A stretch of 64,000 nucleotides of DNA from Planctomycetales bacterium 71-10 (GTDB taxonomy: Bacteria; Planctomycetota; Planctomycetia; Isosphaerales; Isosphaeraceae), in NCBI GenBank assembly GCA_001898385.1, contig MKTT01000071.1:41470-105469 (forward strand). The letters are read 5' to 3'. The translations under genes and the position numbers were made by a program. Of the stretch, positions 24,030 through 32,456 are shown one piece after another. The notes below the pieces were generated by a model, which had not been told where the DNA came from, did no database searches, and worked only from the letters and a program-made list of their open reading frames with translations. Each line of letters starts with the position of its first letter. The first letter of the stretch is position 1.

Positions 24030-25790
24030 TCAATAGCCATTCGACGCTGCATGACGCTTGACGAATTCGTCGAATCGTGTCTTGGCGAACTCCAGCCTCT
24101 CAACCTTTCCGCCGAACGCCCCGCCCTTCAGCAGCGGCAGTTCGTTGCCGTGCTGTTCGATCTGCCTTTTTAATTCGTCTGCCACCTCGGTCTGGAATTT
24201 CCACCGAGCGAAGATGCCGATGGGTCCCCACACGTGGTCGGATTGGGGTGATTGCTGACGCTCCTGGTCGGCGTAGACCAGGGCGGCAATATACTCGAAC
24301 CGCTCGAACGCTGACCGCAGTTCGCTTTCACCTGACACGTAGTTTTGGAACTCCGGCTGCAGAACGCTGAAGAGGTGCTGGCTGATCGGGAATCGGCTTT
24401 TGGCCGCGGGAGACGTCCCGAAGTGAATCACCGCATTGAACATCTCAACATGTACGTCTTCACCGATTGCGTGCCATAAGCTTCTTCTCTGGTGTCGTTT
24501 AGTATGTCCCTGAGTGAGCAACGCCGCCACGATTCCGTCGTGGCCAGCTAGGGCTGCGGCAACACCGACCCCATATAGCAGCAGTCGTACCGGATACAGC
24601 TTTGAGTTTCGGATCAACGGATCGCCTTCGACCGATTCCGAGGCTGCTGCGACTCTTTCCAGGCATCGGAGCCAAAGCTTCGAGTCGTTGCTCCAGAAGC
24701 CTCCTGCGATCATCATGGCCATAAGTGTCTCAGCGTCCGCGTCATACGCGGGGATGAGGGGCACGAGTTCAGTCCATTTATCGGTCTGCCGATTCTTCGG
24801 GTACTTGTCTCCCAGCAGCCGACTGCTTAGCCTCTCCGCCTCCCCCATGAACAGGTCATGAAGCTGCGTCCGGTATTTGTCCTCGCTGATGTACTTCTTG
24901 ACCGAGGCCACCGCCATCTGCTTGGACAGCGGGTGACGCGACGTGTCCATCGCCTCCAACGCCTCGACCTTCTCCTGAAGTTGGCCGAAGAAGTCGTCGG
25001 CGCCCATGCCCGAGATGATTTGAGCAGCTCGCCTGGTGCAGAGCTCCTGAGCCTTGCCCGAAACGGTCGCGTAGGCCGACCAGTAGGTCGTGAACCTGCG
25101 GTTGGGGCACCGTTCGATGGAGGCCCGGAGAGCCTGGTCCCAGTCTGCCGACCAGCCGCAAACGATCATGCCGTACTCGTCGAAGACCTGGTCGAGCAAC
25201 CTGTTTATTTCCGGCTCGTAGCCTTCGAGTTCGCTCGTGGTGTTCTTGATGCGGGTGTCGGTGTAGTCGCCATGCACCTTGATGATCGTGCACGGGGAGT
25301 GAGCCAGCGGCCTCATGCCTCTGACCTGGTCGGCGTTCGACACGACGTCTGGGGTGACTCCGAACTCCGCCAAGGCCTGTTCCATCAGCCGGTCGAAGTT
25401 CGTGGTGACGATGACCTTGATATAGCCCTTCGCCACCAGAGCCGCGATCGCCTTATGGGCCGGAGTCGGCCGCTTCCTTCCCTCCTCGCGTTCTTCGTCC
25501 GTCGGCTCGAAGTAGGGACGGAGGGAGAAATTTCGGTCGCCAGGTTCCTTGCCGAGTTGCTCCAGTAAGACCGAGTAGTCAGGGTCGTTCCCGTAGGCCT
25601 CGCGGTACCACGCCTCTGGATCGGATGGGTTCTCATCGCGGAGGGCCGCCAGCTTCCTGACAAAGTCGAGCGTGATGTCCCAGCCGGTGGGGATGCCCGA
25701 AGAGCGGGAGACGCCCGATCCCAGCAACGCGGCGTAGACGCCCTTGGCGGAATAGACCGAGAACGCGAGAGAGGCCATCGAGTCGATCAT
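24030..25790 (-). CDS. SIR2-domain protein, putative anti-phage NADase
   Basis: The 586-residue product carries a SIR2-like Rossmann domain at the N-terminus: LLGSGVSRSSGIPTG (22-36), VIVTTNFDRLME (127-138), IIKVHGDYTD with the predicted catalytic His173 (169-178), and MIVCGWSADWD (208-218). Defence sirtuins use this fold to deplete NAD on phage infection. The C-terminal ~350 residues are helical and could be a sensor. It lies in the low-GC island, leftward, 134 bases upstream of the PD-(D/E)XK-like gene. Confidence 0.78.
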   Translation of the reverse strand: MIDSMASLAFSVYSAKGVYAALLGSGVSRSSGIPTGWDITLDFVRKLAALRDENPSDPEAWYREAYGNDPDYSVLLEQLGKEPGDRNFSLRPYFEPTDEEREEGRKRPTPAHKAIAALVAKGYIKVIVTTNFDRLMEQALAEFGVTPDVVSNADQVRGMRPLAHSPCTIIKVHGDYTDTRIKNTTSELEGYEPEINRLLDQVFDEYGMIVCGWSADWDQALRASIERCPNRRFTTYWSAYATVSGKAQELCTRRAAQIISGMGADDFFGQLQEKVEALEAMDTSRHPLSKQMAVASVKKYISEDKYRTQLHDLFMGEAERLSSRLLGDKYPKNRQTDKWTELVPLIPAYDADAETLMAMMIAGGFWSNDSKLWLRCLERVAAASESVEGDPLIRNSKLYPVRLLLYGVGVAAALAGHDGIVAALLTQGHTKRHQRRSLWHAIGEDVHVEMFNAVIHFGTSPAAKSRFPISQHLFSVLQPEFQNYVSGESELRSAFERFEYIAALVYADQERQQSPQSDHVWGPIGIFARWKFQTEVADELKRQIEQHGNELPLLKGGAFGGKVERLEFAKTRFDEFVKRHAASNGY

Positions 25791-26008
25791 GGTTCACCGG
25801 CTGGTTTTCTGGGGTCTGCATCGGCCTGCCAGAGAGTGTTCGCCAGTATACCCGATTTCTTGGGCGGGGTTGGAGTCGGTAAAGCCGCCCGTGAAGTCCA
25901 CTCGTTGAAAGGAGTTCACCTTAACCCCGACGCTTGCTCCCACTCCACCTCGCCGCCATAATCGGCACGCCGAGGTTTTGCGAACCATTTGACACCAGCG
26001 AGCCTGCC

Positions 26009-26713
26009 ATGCCGATCATCGGAACCCAGCAGTCGCCGATCAAAATCGTCAAGAACAAGACCTGGAAGATCGACGTGCCAGAGGGATACCTCTATCCCAA
26101 CTACTCGGGCAACGAACTCGCAGGGCACTTCGACCTGGAATCAAAGAACTTCGTGTTCGAGCAGTTCGAGCACTTCGTCCTCGATGGCCAGCCCTGGGTC
26201 GTCCGGAAGCTTCACTTCCACGACCTCGCGGAACACCGGCTCGTCAACGACACGTACCCCGCGGGCCATCGTGCCGACTACGAGGCGCACCTCCTCCACA
26301 CGATGGGGACGTCTCCGGATGACGATCCGGACGGCACCGGTCCAAAGCTGGTGCTCGGGACGCTTTTCCATAGAGATGCGGGAGCCGAGCAGAGGAAGTC
26401 TGCCGAGAAGCTCAACGCGAAGCTGCGAGGGGTAGTAGACGCCCCGCGAGCGAAGATGGAGCAGCGGAGGATATCGGCGGGAGTGAATCCGCTCGACTTC
26501 TTGCCAAAGCCAGAGGACTGGAACTTCTGGTACAAGTACGAGGGGTCGCTGACCACGGAGCCATTCAGCGAAGATGTGAGCTGGTACGTCTTCGATCGCG
26601 ATACAGCGGTTCTGGAATCGGACTTCGACAACCTCGCGGGCGGGGGAGCCGAGCAGCATTCCCGGACGGTTTACGCCCTCGACCGCCGGTACATTCTGAG
26701 GAGCTTCGCTTAA
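26009..26713 (+). CDS. alpha-carbonic-anhydrase-like protein
   Basis: The product is 234 residues from the ATG at 26009. It matches alpha-class carbonic anhydrases over most of its length: QSPIKIV (8-14), LHFHDLAEHRLV (68-79) with zinc ligands H69 and H71, YEAHLLH (91-97) with E92 and the third ligand H94, and YKYEGSLTTEPFSEDVSW (175-192) with T182 at the catalytic threonine position. All key residues for CO2 hydration are present. There is no signal peptide, unlike most bacterial alpha enzymes, so it would be cytoplasmic. The genes around it are SIR2 and a coiled-coil gene on the other strand. Confidence 0.82.
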   Translation: MPIIGTQQSPIKIVKNKTWKIDVPEGYLYPNYSGNELAGHFDLESKNFVFEQFEHFVLDGQPWVVRKLHFHDLAEHRLVNDTYPAGHRADYEAHLLHTMGTSPDDDPDGTGPKLVLGTLFHRDAGAEQRKSAEKLNAKLRGVVDAPRAKMEQRRISAGVNPLDFLPKPEDWNFWYKYEGSLTTEPFSEDVSWYVFDRDTAVLESDFDNLAGGGAEQHSRTVYALDRRYILRSFA

Positions 26714-26765
26714 GGAGATGCAGGGGGAGGGGGCGGCGGGGTCAATGTCGGATGACGTAGCCGAG

Positions 26766-26981
26766 TCAGGCCCCCACCACCTGCCTCGCCACCTCCGTAA
26801 TCGCCCGCTCCACACTCGCCACATCATCGTCGATCCGTTCCAGCCGGGCCTTCGCCTTCTCGACCACGGCTTGATCCCCACCGGAAACGTCGAGAACCTG
26901 CGTCAGCGTGGCCCGGACCGCCTCCAGCTTCTCGCGAGCCTCGTTCAGTTCGGCCAAGGCCGCTTCCAGCTCGTCGCTCAT
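26766..26981 (-). CDS. small coiled-coil protein, unknown
   Basis: The 71-residue product is a continuous heptad-rich helix (LEAALAELNEAREKLEAVRA and DDVASVERAITEVARQVVGA). It lies alone between the carbonic anhydrase and PDZ genes. The ribosome site is weak. Low-complexity helices can arise in antisense, so the call is moderate. Confidence 0.45.
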   Translation of the reverse strand: MSDELEAALAELNEAREKLEAVRATLTQVLDVSGGDQAVVEKAKARLERIDDDVASVERAITEVARQVVGA

Positions 26982-27310
26982 CGGTCAATCCCCCGGGAAA
27001 CAGGTAAGTCCCATGGGGATTCTAGGTCCGATTCGATAGAACGTGTTAGCTGGGCAGGTGTTTAGGAAGGATGGGGATGCAGAGGCTCGGCGACTCTCGT
27101 ATGGCATTATGAGATCTCGCCTACTAGTGCCACCCGGAAGGCGTGAGCGGAAACATGTTGCTCCATGGCTGTACTAAACATACCATCGAAGGGGGTGTTT
27201 TTCGATGGAAATTACGCATCCGTAAACGCAGAACGCAGCTTCTCTGCAGACGCCCGTACGCGATTTGATCTACTCTAAAACATGCATTCAAAAGTGGCGT
27301 TGAGACGACC
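26982..27310. other. non-coding gap
   Basis: About 330 lower-GC bases without a credible gene. It contains an 8-base-pair hairpin (CCATCGAA 27183-27190, TTCGATGG 27201-27208) with no adjacent T-run. It probably marks an old junction in the cargo island. Nothing else is seen. Confidence 0.5.
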
Positions 27311-28177
27311 TCAACCTCCCGTAGTTAATTTCGTAAGTTTGATTTTGGGGTAATAGTAGCGCGCCTGGCCTGTCGAGGGGTCATCAAAAGCGACCAGGAA
27401 CTCGACCTCCTCGTCCTTCGAATGTACGTATTGTCGCCAGACCTCGTAAACCCTGTCCCCGAAAACACCTACAGGTGCGCCGTCGACTTCGAGTATGTGA
27501 TCACCAACTTTAAGTCCAGCAGCGGCAGCTGCACCTCCGGGCTTCAAGGTGGCAATAGTCGCGCCGCCTCCATACGAGTATGTAACACCGGCCCCGAGTT
27601 CGTACTTTGCATATTTGCTGAAGTTGCCATATCCCAACACGTAACGAGCGACGTTATGGGTTCGATCTTCGGGGGAGGTTCTTGCCTTCGGTTTCAATTC
27701 AATAAAGAAATCTGGAGGAAGCATCATGTACTTTTCCCCGGCTACGACGCTTGTCTTGACGTCAGGATAGTAGTATTTCCGTTCGCCCCCACTGGAGTAT
27801 GAAATCAGGAGTTCGGTCGTACTGTCTCCGGATCGGCCATACTTAGTCCAGGGTTCATAGTATCGACCTCGTATAAACCCAACCGGGCTTCCATCTACCT
27901 CAAGAAGAACATCGTTAAGTACAATCCCCGCCTCCTTCGCCTTAGAATCGACTTCGAATCCCAAAATTGTGATACCTTGAGGAATGTCTGTTGGATACTT
28001 AACGTTGATACCGAGCGAAGCGGTAGCGTTGGCTCCGAATCCGCCGAGTTGGTATCTTGCAACGTTTTCGGTTTTGCCCTCAGCCGAACTTCTGTCTGTT
28101 GGCTTGTCAGCACCAACAGCTTGTGTTGCTGCGATCAAGGTCAAGGTGATGATCGTGAGAATCGAAAGTGGTTGCAC
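27311..28177 (-). CDS. secreted protein with two PDZ domains
   Basis: The 288-residue product has an N-terminal signal peptide (MQPLSILTIITLTLIAATQA, likely cleaved after AVGA near 23) and two copies of the same unit. Each has NVARYQLGGFGANA or NVARYVLGYGNFSK, then a PDZ core: GITILGFEVDSKAKEAGIVL with NDVLLEVDGSPVG (about 68-100) and ATIATLKPGGAAAAAGLKVG with DHILEVDGAPVG (about 205-237). Each ends with an RxYYP stretch. There is no protease domain. It would work in the periplasm or outside the cell, binding C-terminal peptides. Paired with the next PDZ gene. Confidence 0.75.
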   Translation of the reverse strand: MQPLSILTIITLTLIAATQAVGADKPTDRSSAEGKTENVARYQLGGFGANATASLGINVKYPTDIPQGITILGFEVDSKAKEAGIVLNDVLLEVDGSPVGFIRGRYYEPWTKYGRSGDSTTELLISYSSGGERKYYYPDVKTSVVAGEKYMMLPPDFFIELKPKARTSPEDRTHNVARYVLGYGNFSKYAKYELGAGVTYSYGGGATIATLKPGGAAAAAGLKVGDHILEVDGAPVGVFGDRVYEVWRQYVHSKDEEVEFLVAFDDPSTGQARYYYPKIKLTKLTTGG

Positions 28178-28213
28178 GTCGGGAACTCCAGAGCAAGACT
28201 CAACGCCTGAGCG

Positions 28214-29545
28214 TCAGAAGACTGGGGCCAGTTCCATATTGAGGGTCCTGGCCGATCCGCTTGAGAGAACGTCAACGCTAACGATTTGATTGATAGACTT
28301 CTTCACCTCCCTGACCAAGAGATCGGTGGTCGCATCAGCCGAGCCAACCGATTTTCCGTTTAGCTTCGTAATGACATCTCCGATACTTAATCCCGCCTTC
28401 TCGGCAGGTCCTCCAGGTGTCATATACACAATGCGACAGCCACTCGCCCCAATCGCGTATCGAGCACCGATCTTCCATTTTGCCCGAGAATCGTTGTCTG
28501 ATACTGTAGGTTGGTTTCCGGCGTCAAAGGCAACCGTTGGGGTGGATGGGCCTGTCCATACAAGAACAAACGCAAGATGGGGGACTGGCTGGTCCGGCAA
28601 ATCACGGCCGCCGATAACAACTTTGGAGTGGTACATGACTTTTTGCCAGACCAGCTTTAGTTCTGGCAAGGATATCGGTTTTCCGGACAATAAGTCTTGC
28701 GCTGCGCTTTCAGCTGCTGTGGCTCCACGAGTTTTAAGCCACGCTGCGATATGTGGGAGCTCCTTTCTTGCCTCATTTATAGCTTCGTTTGCGATTTGCG
28801 TTGCATATGATCCCCCTGAGGCGATTAGGCCCCCAGCCCAATTGCCTGCTGTTTCCAGTCCGGCCCAGCGGACGAAATCTGAACTTGAAAAATAGATATT
28901 GTCTTTGCCGTAATTGTCTTGATACCACTTTTTTCGAGCGTCGTACTCCGATGAAATATCTCTCTTTACGAGTCCCCCGTTAGGAATAAGCTCAAGGGCG
29001 GCCGCCAGGTCGCCGTCCAGAACTTGCTTTATCGCTCCCAGATTTACGTCAATCGAGCCCCACCCTTTTGGTAAGTCGAATTCAACTTTGAACTTTTTGA
29101 GATCATTCGACGGGACATCGAACTGAGTGTCGAAGTTAGTAGTCACGTCAATGCCCAGCCCTGCCATGTTGATGACAGCTTTGCTGGGAGTGTAGTAGCG
29201 AACATGAGCGTTGATCGAGACAATTCCAGTTTCGACGTTGTACGACACATTGTCGATCCCTACTTCACGCTCGATATATACCTTTACGCCAAGTACAGTC
29301 AGGCCAGGGCGGGGAAAGAGGTCTCTTAGCTTACTTTCCAGATTCTCGACGATGCCTCTAGCCCGGTCGTCGAGTTTTATATCTTCGGAACAGGCGTCAG
29401 AATTGGATACCAACGCAATCACTGTCGCCACAAGAGGTACCAAGTAGGGTTTTGCCAGCACTTCCTGCTCTCCATTCTGATAGGTGTGTGAGGGGTAGCG
29501 ACGGTTGACCAATTTCATTCTGCCGAACTTGATCACGGACTTCAA
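28214..29545 (-). CDS. exported protein with C-terminal PDZ domain
   Basis: The 443-residue product has a hydrophobic segment at about 33-48 (YLVPLVATVIALVSNSD) after a basic stretch, consistent with a signal or anchor if the start is correct. The middle is a novel alpha/beta region (about 60-330). The last ~90 residues form a PDZ: GCRIVYMTPGGPAEKAGLSI then GDVITKLNGKSVG. It precedes the two-PDZ gene by 36 bases in the same direction; both are AT-richer than the backbone, so they likely arrived together. Confidence 0.65.
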   Translation of the reverse strand: MKSVIKFGRMKLVNRRYPSHTYQNGEQEVLAKPYLVPLVATVIALVSNSDACSEDIKLDDRARGIVENLESKLRDLFPRPGLTVLGVKVYIEREVGIDNVSYNVETGIVSINAHVRYYTPSKAVINMAGLGIDVTTNFDTQFDVPSNDLKKFKVEFDLPKGWGSIDVNLGAIKQVLDGDLAAALELIPNGGLVKRDISSEYDARKKWYQDNYGKDNIYFSSSDFVRWAGLETAGNWAGGLIASGGSYATQIANEAINEARKELPHIAAWLKTRGATAAESAAQDLLSGKPISLPELKLVWQKVMYHSKVVIGGRDLPDQPVPHLAFVLVWTGPSTPTVAFDAGNQPTVSDNDSRAKWKIGARYAIGASGCRIVYMTPGGPAEKAGLSIGDVITKLNGKSVGSADATTDLLVREVKKSINQIVSVDVLSSGSARTLNMELAPVF

Positions 29546-29674
29546 CAGAATTGCAAAATGTCCCTAAGTAACCACTTTCAAAAGCTTTGTGACATTCGGT
29601 GGTTCGCTTTTGTTGTTCACGTGGCTTTGTCGAATCGCAGCCTGGCCACAAGTTACTACGGTCCGCTGAGATGC

Positions 29675-29740
29675 TCAAGGCAACGGCTCGATGGTTTTCG
29701 GGTCGCCCCGCATGGTGATGTGGCACTCGTAGTAGGTCAT
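29675..29740 (-). pseudogene. truncated N-terminus of a phage gene at the island edge
   Basis: The 21-codon ORF begins MTYYECHITMRGDPKTIEPL and stops at once. It has the standard AGCAAGGAGGCT leader further up the operon and an ATGA overlap with the gene before it (stop at 29737), so the start is genuine. Proteins beginning this way are normally much longer; the rest appears lost where the low-GC island begins. Confidence 0.55.
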
Positions 29741-29940
29741 GGAGCCTCCTTGCTCGTGATGGTTTTCTCTCGGTTCTTCCCCGCCAGCTCCTCCTCGTAG
29801 ATCCGGTACGCCCGGATCCGGGTGGCCTCGGAATCCGGCATCCCGCCCGTCTCGCGGTACAGCTCGGCGAACGCGGCCCACGCTGCCCCGTGGAACGGGT
29901 CGTCGAGGAACGAGTCGTCGAGGTCGGGGAGCTGAGTCAC
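29737..29940 (-). CDS. small phage protein, unknown
   Basis: The product is 67 residues from a GTG at 29940 overlapping the preceding TGA. It is acidic at first (LPDLDDSFLDDPFHGAAWAA) and then helical with a basic end. It continues the chain of coupled small genes. Confidence 0.55.
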   Translation of the reverse strand: MTQLPDLDDSFLDDPFHGAAWAAFAELYRETGGMPDSEATRIRAYRIYEEELAGKNREKTITSKEAP

Positions 29941-30083
29941 GGCATATCCAGATCCAGAGCAGCAGCGACGGCACAGCCTATAGCCAGCAGGCAGCAGAGC
30001 ACCTTCTGCCATCCACCATCGCAGCAGAACGCACCCACGGCCCATACCGAGTGCAGGAGAATCCAGTAGGCCCGGTCGGTCAT
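29937..30083 (-). CDS. small membrane protein, unknown
   Basis: A 48-residue ORF beginning MTDRAYWILLHSVWAVGAFC and ending KVLCCLLAIGCAVAAALDLD-MP. Two hydrophobic segments flank a CDGG turn with several Cys. It is joined to its neighbours by an ATGA overlap at the start and a GTGA overlap at the end, strong support for a real gene. Phage holin-like or regulatory roles are possible. Confidence 0.6.
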   Translation of the reverse strand: MTDRAYWILLHSVWAVGAFCCDGGWQKVLCCLLAIGCAVAAALDLDMP

Positions 30084-30742
30084 GCGGGCTTGGCCCCGGC
30101 GGGCTGTGGGGCGAGGGCTTCATCTATCAGGCAGCGGTCACACGATCCGGCCCCACGGTGCGTGTCCCGTGTGCAAGGCCGCGTCACCTCTCGCATTTCG
30201 CGGAGGGCTTCATCCTTTCGTTCCACGTCCGCCTCCATCTCCGCCAGCTTCTCGTCCAGTTCGCGGATCATGCTTTGCTGGGACTCGATCAGCAGGTCAC
30301 GCTCGTTGATGGCGACCAGAAGCTCGTCACGCGGCTGAACCTCCAGCGGCTTGCCCGGCACGGCGGGGCGGCCCTTGAGGTGGCGGAGTTCGGCCTGGAG
30401 CCGCTTCACCTCCCCGTCGAGGTAGTCCACCTCGCTGGTGCGGACGGAAAGAGCTTCCATCAGCCCGCTGGCGTCGAGGTATTCGGCCACCTCGGCGCGT
30501 AGCGACTCCCTGACGATCTCTATGGTTCGCTCCCATGGCACGCGGTTCTGTCCGTCCACGGCTCGGTACTGCTCCCATTTCGCCTCGGCCATCCGATCGA
30601 TCACCGCCTTCCGGTCCATCGGCAGCTTCTCGGTGCGTTCATCCAGATGGTCGGCTGGGTGATACTCCCCGCACCGAACGCAGGTGAAGCCGCCGTAGCC
30701 GTCAGTCCTTCCGCCGCAGGTGTGGTCGGGTGTGGACGTCAT
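30080..30742 (-). CDS. coiled-coil phage protein with N-terminal Cys motif
   Basis: The product is 220 residues from the ATG at 30742 with AGGAGG before it. An N-terminal HTCGGRTDGYGGFTCVRCGE could bind zinc. The middle and C-terminal half form long coiled coils (VDYLDGEVKRLQAELRHLKG; ELDEKLAEMEADVERKDEAL). An in-frame ATG at 30844 overlaps the previous stop, giving a possible extension. A different frame at 30837-30739 reads FQGAIFAGGVLVLSILANIK, a single membrane segment ending in a CTATGA overlap but without a normal start codon. Confidence 0.65.
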   Translation of the reverse strand: MTSTPDHTCGGRTDGYGGFTCVRCGEYHPADHLDERTEKLPMDRKAVIDRMAEAKWEQYRAVDGQNRVPWERTIEIVRESLRAEVAEYLDASGLMEALSVRTSEVDYLDGEVKRLQAELRHLKGRPAVPGKPLEVQPRDELLVAINERDLLIESQQSMIRELDEKLAEMEADVERKDEALREMREVTRPCTRDTHRGAGSCDRCLIDEALAPQPAGAKPA

Positions 30743-30840
30743 AGGTTCCTCCTGCGGTCGCGCCGCGCCTTGATATTCGCAAGGATCGACAGCACGAGCA
30801 CGCCGCCCGCAAAGATCGCCCCCTGGAAGTTCTGTGTGGG

Positions 30841-31233
30841 TCATTCCCCCTCGCTTTCCGCCGGGGGCTGGGGTAGAGCCGCATCGAGGGCCATCCTGGT
30901 CGCCGCCGCAGTGAGCCAGGGCGAGAGGTCATAGATGGAGCAGTGAAGTTGTTCCGCGACCTCGCCGAGGGAGAGCCCGTCGCCGTAGAAGAGCTTGTAG
31001 GCGGTTTTCACGCGATGCTCGACTCGCCAGGTCTCGATCTGCTGCTCCAGTTCGGCGACACGCTCAGCCAGCCCCGGCAGGACCTTCTCGGCACGCCGGA
31101 CGTTCCCCCACGCGTTCCGCTTCAGCTCGTGGTAACGCTCGGTCTCGCCGTTGGCGTCCTTCTCGTCCTTGGCGGCGATCAGGGTGGCGATGTTCTCGTG
31201 GATCTCGCGGAGTTCGTCTGCGATGGAGGTCAT
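30841..31233 (-). CDS. helical protein with a C-terminal HTH-like segment
   Basis: The product is 130 residues from the ATG at 31233. It is a charged coiled coil (EKVLPGLAERVAELEQQIET), then FYGDGLSLGEVAEQLHCSIY, which fits a sigma-like or HTH turn (about 85-104). ATGA overlaps at the start tie it to the chain of small genes. Confidence 0.6.
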   Translation of the reverse strand: MTSIADELREIHENIATLIAAKDEKDANGETERYHELKRNAWGNVRRAEKVLPGLAERVAELEQQIETWRVEHRVKTAYKLFYGDGLSLGEVAEQLHCSIYDLSPWLTAAATRMALDAALPQPPAESEGE

Positions 31234-31394
31234 GGGGCCTCGCCTTCCGGCGCAGGCTGCCTGTTCCTCATGATCTCGTCGGCCAAGCGGTACAGAATCT
31301 GGTCGGCAAGATCCTCGTAGTTGGCGGTCTGAGCGTTCTCTGCAGCGGCCACGGCGTCGCGGATTCGCTGGAAGTTCCAGGTGTTGAGCTTCAT
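31230..31394 (-). CDS. small phage protein, unknown
   Basis: This 54-residue ORF, shorter than a usual gene cut-off, begins MKLNTWNFQRIRDAVAAAEN and continues YEDLADQILYRLADEIMR. Its ATG overlaps the previous stop and its stop overlaps the next ATG, so it is embedded in the coupled chain and probably real. Confidence 0.6.
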   Translation of the reverse strand: MKLNTWNFQRIRDAVAAAENAQTANYEDLADQILYRLADEIMRNRQPAPEGEAP

Positions 31395-31780
31395 GCCGCC
31401 TCGCTTTTTGCTGCGACCTTGGGGAGCGGGCCAGCGGGCAAGGGCATCCAGTGAGTAGGAGCGGAGACAGGGAGGTCATCCGAGGACATCCAGCAACCAA
31501 ACCAGCCGACGATCCCGTGGCAGCGGCTCTGATCCCAGTAGGCCAGGATCTCCGTCCCGTCTCGCGGAGCCAATGAGATCGGTTGCCAGCCAGTCTGCTC
31601 AGCTTGCTCGATCAGTCCCGGCATCATGGCGAAGGCTTCGCTAGCGGTGGCGTGATCGGGGTTCGGCAGGAACCGCGTGAAGAACCCCTCGCGTTTCTCC
31701 AGATGCCGGGGGACGTGCCGGAGTGAGGCTTCGAGCGCCTCTTTGACCTTCTCCAGGTCTTCCACTACGCTACTCATCAC
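31391..31780 (-). CDS. DUF551-like phage protein
   Basis: The 129-residue product ends with the DUF551 pattern: GWQPISLAPRDGTEILAYWD (about 64-83), a middle Trp-Phe-Gly stretch and PTHWMPLPAGPL (about 107-118). The N-terminus is helical. DUF551 proteins are common in phage accessory regions and have no assigned activity. The start overlaps the preceding gene by 11 bases. Confidence 0.7.
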   Translation of the reverse strand: MMSSVVEDLEKVKEALEASLRHVPRHLEKREGFFTRFLPNPDHATASEAFAMMPGLIEQAEQTGWQPISLAPRDGTEILAYWDQSRCHGIVGWFGCWMSSDDLPVSAPTHWMPLPAGPLPKVAAKSEAA

Positions 31781-31940
31781 GGCCCAGCCTTCCTGTGATC
31801 CGCAGCCAAAACACGTGCAGCTCTTGGCGGATCACCTCCCAACGGGACGCGAGCTGGATCTCCTCGCTGGGGAGCCAAGGGGAACCGGGCCCAGCCTGCG
31901 TCAGGGAGTTTGAGTTGTCGTTCGATGCTTCAATTTCCAT
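31770..31940 (-). CDS. small phage protein, unknown
   Basis: The product is 56 residues from the ATG at 31940 (AAGGAA ahead). A Ser/Asn-rich start is followed by an amphipathic SEEIQLASRWEVIRQELHVF helix and a basic tail. No domain recognised. Confidence 0.5.
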   Translation of the reverse strand: MEIEASNDNSNSLTQAGPGSPWLPSEEIQLASRWEVIRQELHVFWLRITGRLGRDE

Positions 31941-31953
31941 GGGGTTCCTTCCC

Positions 31954-32112
31954 TCAGTTGGTTGTCTCACTCGATTCTGCTGGCCACTCAGCGCCCTTCT
32001 CCTCCACAGGCGTGACGGTGTAGCTGAGCCGGATGGCACGGCCACGCCTGAGAATCAGCTCGTTGGCCTCTTCGAAGGTATAATGGCTCGGAAGACCTGG
32101 TTTCTCTGTCAT
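31954..32112 (-). CDS. small phage protein, unknown
   Basis: The product is 52 residues from the ATG at 32112, which overlaps the upstream stop. It reads MTEKPGLPSHYTFEEANELI and then LRRGRAIRLSYTVTP, a short alpha/beta protein. No family recognised. Confidence 0.55.
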   Translation of the reverse strand: MTEKPGLPSHYTFEEANELILRRGRAIRLSYTVTPVEEKGAEWPAESSETTN

Positions 32113-32438
32113 GCGGCCTCCGCATGGGGCCAATGGAACGGCTTGCCCTCGCGGAGGATGACCTGCTCGGCGGCGTAGCGTTCCACGTCTTCCTTGTCGT
32201 CCACCATCATGCCGAGCCAATCGAAGACGTTGCCCTCGATCGCCACGCGAACCATGTCCCCGATCCTAGGATCGAACAGCGGTAGGCTGTCCGGATGGAC
32301 GCGCACGATCTCCCGTTCCAGGATCTCCTCATTCGGCAGGTAGGCACCGTGGCCGGGCTTGTCGCCCCAGTACCGCACTCCGTACTGCTCCGCCATGTAG
32401 GCAGCCACGAAGCGGTTGTTGAAGAAGTAGTTTTTCAT
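32109..32438 (-). CDS. small phage protein, unknown
   Basis: The 109-residue product begins MKNYFFNNRFVAAYMAEQYG and has HPDSLPLFDPRIGDMVRVAI followed by a helical acidic end. Its leader AGCAAGGAGGCT is one of the recurring ribosome-site cassettes. No domain recognised. Confidence 0.6.
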   Translation of the reverse strand: MKNYFFNNRFVAAYMAEQYGVRYWGDKPGHGAYLPNEEILEREIVRVHPDSLPLFDPRIGDMVRVAIEGNVFDWLGMMVDDKEDVERYAAEQVILREGKPFHWPHAEAA

Positions 32439-32456
32439 TCGAGCCTCCTTGCTCAG

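Noticed and set aside
27183..27208. Hairpin near the end of the two-PDZ gene as a terminator
   Set aside because: The stem is good but no T-run follows on either strand and it is over 100 bases from the gene end.
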